Translations under genes and position numbers: made by a program | The notes under the pieces: generated by a model | Databases searched by the model: none | What the model was told of the DNA's origin: nothing | The model's input: only the letters and a program-made list of their open reading frames with translations | Part shown: positions 54,231-54,619 of the stretch, piece after piece | How the letters are laid out: every line of letters begins with the position of its first letter | Numbering within the stretch: position 1 is the first letter of the stretch | Assembly (NCBI RefSeq): GCF_000739575.1 | Contig: NZ_BBJO01000011.1 | Span: forward strand, 1-54,619 | DNA from: Halobellus rufus | GTDB lineage: Archaea > Halobacteriota > Halobacteria > Halobacteriales > Haloferacaceae | Length of the DNA stretch: 54,619 nucleotides | Reading direction: 5' to 3'

Positions 54231-54321
54231 TGCACTCTCCACCGAGGGCCGAGTGGAGCATAAAAAGGGGCGCAGATTCCGGGTACGTCAGCGATGTGAT
54301 GAAATCTTACCGCGGTTAGAG

Positions 54322-54619
54322 CTACGAATCGTTGTTCTCCTCGCTACTGTCTTCTTCGTCTGGTGGCCCCTCCTCGTCATATACACTTTCAAAAATCTTG
54401 GCGATGTCTGAGACTCGCTCGATGTCGGAACCTATCTCCATTTCATACTCTTGCCCGAACACATCGGCGACGCGCAGTGCAGAAATATACGCTTCAGAAA
54501 GCTGCTCAATATTCCGGTCGGAATCGATGGATGTTACTTCAATCCCATCGACGTTGCTATCCACTTCGGCGACGCGTTGGATAATGTAACCGACGATTCG
54601 CTCTTCGGAAGCAGATTGT
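54322..54619 (-). CDS. Hypothetical protein, partial at right edge
   Basis: The frame is open from 54322 to the end of the window, and beyond the internal GTG at 54564 the residues continue sensibly (ERIVGYIIQRVAEVDSN). The true start is therefore probably outside the window. The C-terminus is highly acidic (EEDSSEENNDS). Codon use is AT-richer than its neighbours, as in the 46467-47515 flank. No family recognised. Confidence 0.45.
   Translation of the reverse strand, partial: QSASEERIVGYIIQRVAEVDSNVDGIEVTSIDSDRNIEQLSEAYISALRVADVFGQEYEMEIGSDIERVSDIAKIFESVYDEEGPPDEEDSSEENNDS

Noticed and set aside
1..54619. CRISPR array or cas genes
   Set aside because: No evenly spaced direct repeats of 25-40 bases and no Cas-type proteins were seen on either strand.
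1..54619. Insertion sequences
   Set aside because: No DDE or HUH transposase-like ORF and no terminal inverted repeats with target duplications were recognised, even in the AT-rich flank.

Overview
The window is high-GC DNA from a haloarchaeon (class Halobacteria). The proteins are strongly acidic. The gene set is typical of the group: a beta-type proteasome subunit, topoisomerase VI, an ATP-dependent DNA ligase, RadB, a Cdc48-type AAA ATPase, a NurA/HerA pair, a B12-dependent ribonucleotide reductase, trpDFEG, and halobacterial ferredoxin. Many genes have a TATA-like box about 25-30 bases before the start codon, as expected for leaderless archaeal mRNAs. The genus cannot be resolved from the sequence alone.

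Positions 1-46466 are chromosomal backbone. 1-9768 holds information-processing and protein-quality genes: a DUF555 gene cut by the window edge, psmB, a glutamate-cysteine ligase-like gene, a DNA ligase broken by a one-base frameshift, the top6B-top6A operon and a cyclophilin. 9859-18884 is mixed: an NTF2-like protein, a TrpD2-like paralogue divergent from a fused siroheme decarboxylase, a quinone-reductase-like enzyme, dnaJ, two cupins and several small conserved proteins. 18885-27169 carries a HAD hydrolase, nurA and herA separated by an antisense gene, a Usp, a LUD-domain protein, a 51-residue zinc ribbon and cdc48. 27359-33724 carries larC, a RuvC-like protein, radB, a CBS protein with an HPF-like tail, a J-domain/ferredoxin fusion, an MBL hydrolase and tRNA-Val(GAC). 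33979-38132 is the trpDFEG operon. 38801-42028 is nrdJ with a short upstream ORF and a Shine-Dalgarno-like site. 42188-46466 holds a CBS protein, a TumE-like toxin/regulator pair, a Tat lipoprotein related to iron-transport proteins, a second Usp and two small membrane proteins.

From about 46467 to the right edge the DNA changes character. A 1-kb AT-rich stretch with decayed coding leads to a tyrosine recombinase broken by a frameshift. Facing it is a 13-gene minus-strand polycistron (53219 to 48729) in which every gene overlaps the next by 1-11 bases. It encodes a PadR-type regulator, several small zinc-finger proteins, an HhH protein, a MazG-like NTP pyrophosphohydrolase, an XRE regulator and a TM-tailed protein. 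A phiH1-repressor-like winged-helix gene lies divergently at 53423. This has the layout of an integrated virus or other integrative element. Its right end is beyond the window and no capsid, terminase or replication gene is visible.

The observations I rate highest are the compressed 13-gene operon, the two single-base frameshifts (DNA ligase and integrase), the toxin/regulator pair, the nrdJ leader ORF, and the J-domain/ferredoxin fusion.
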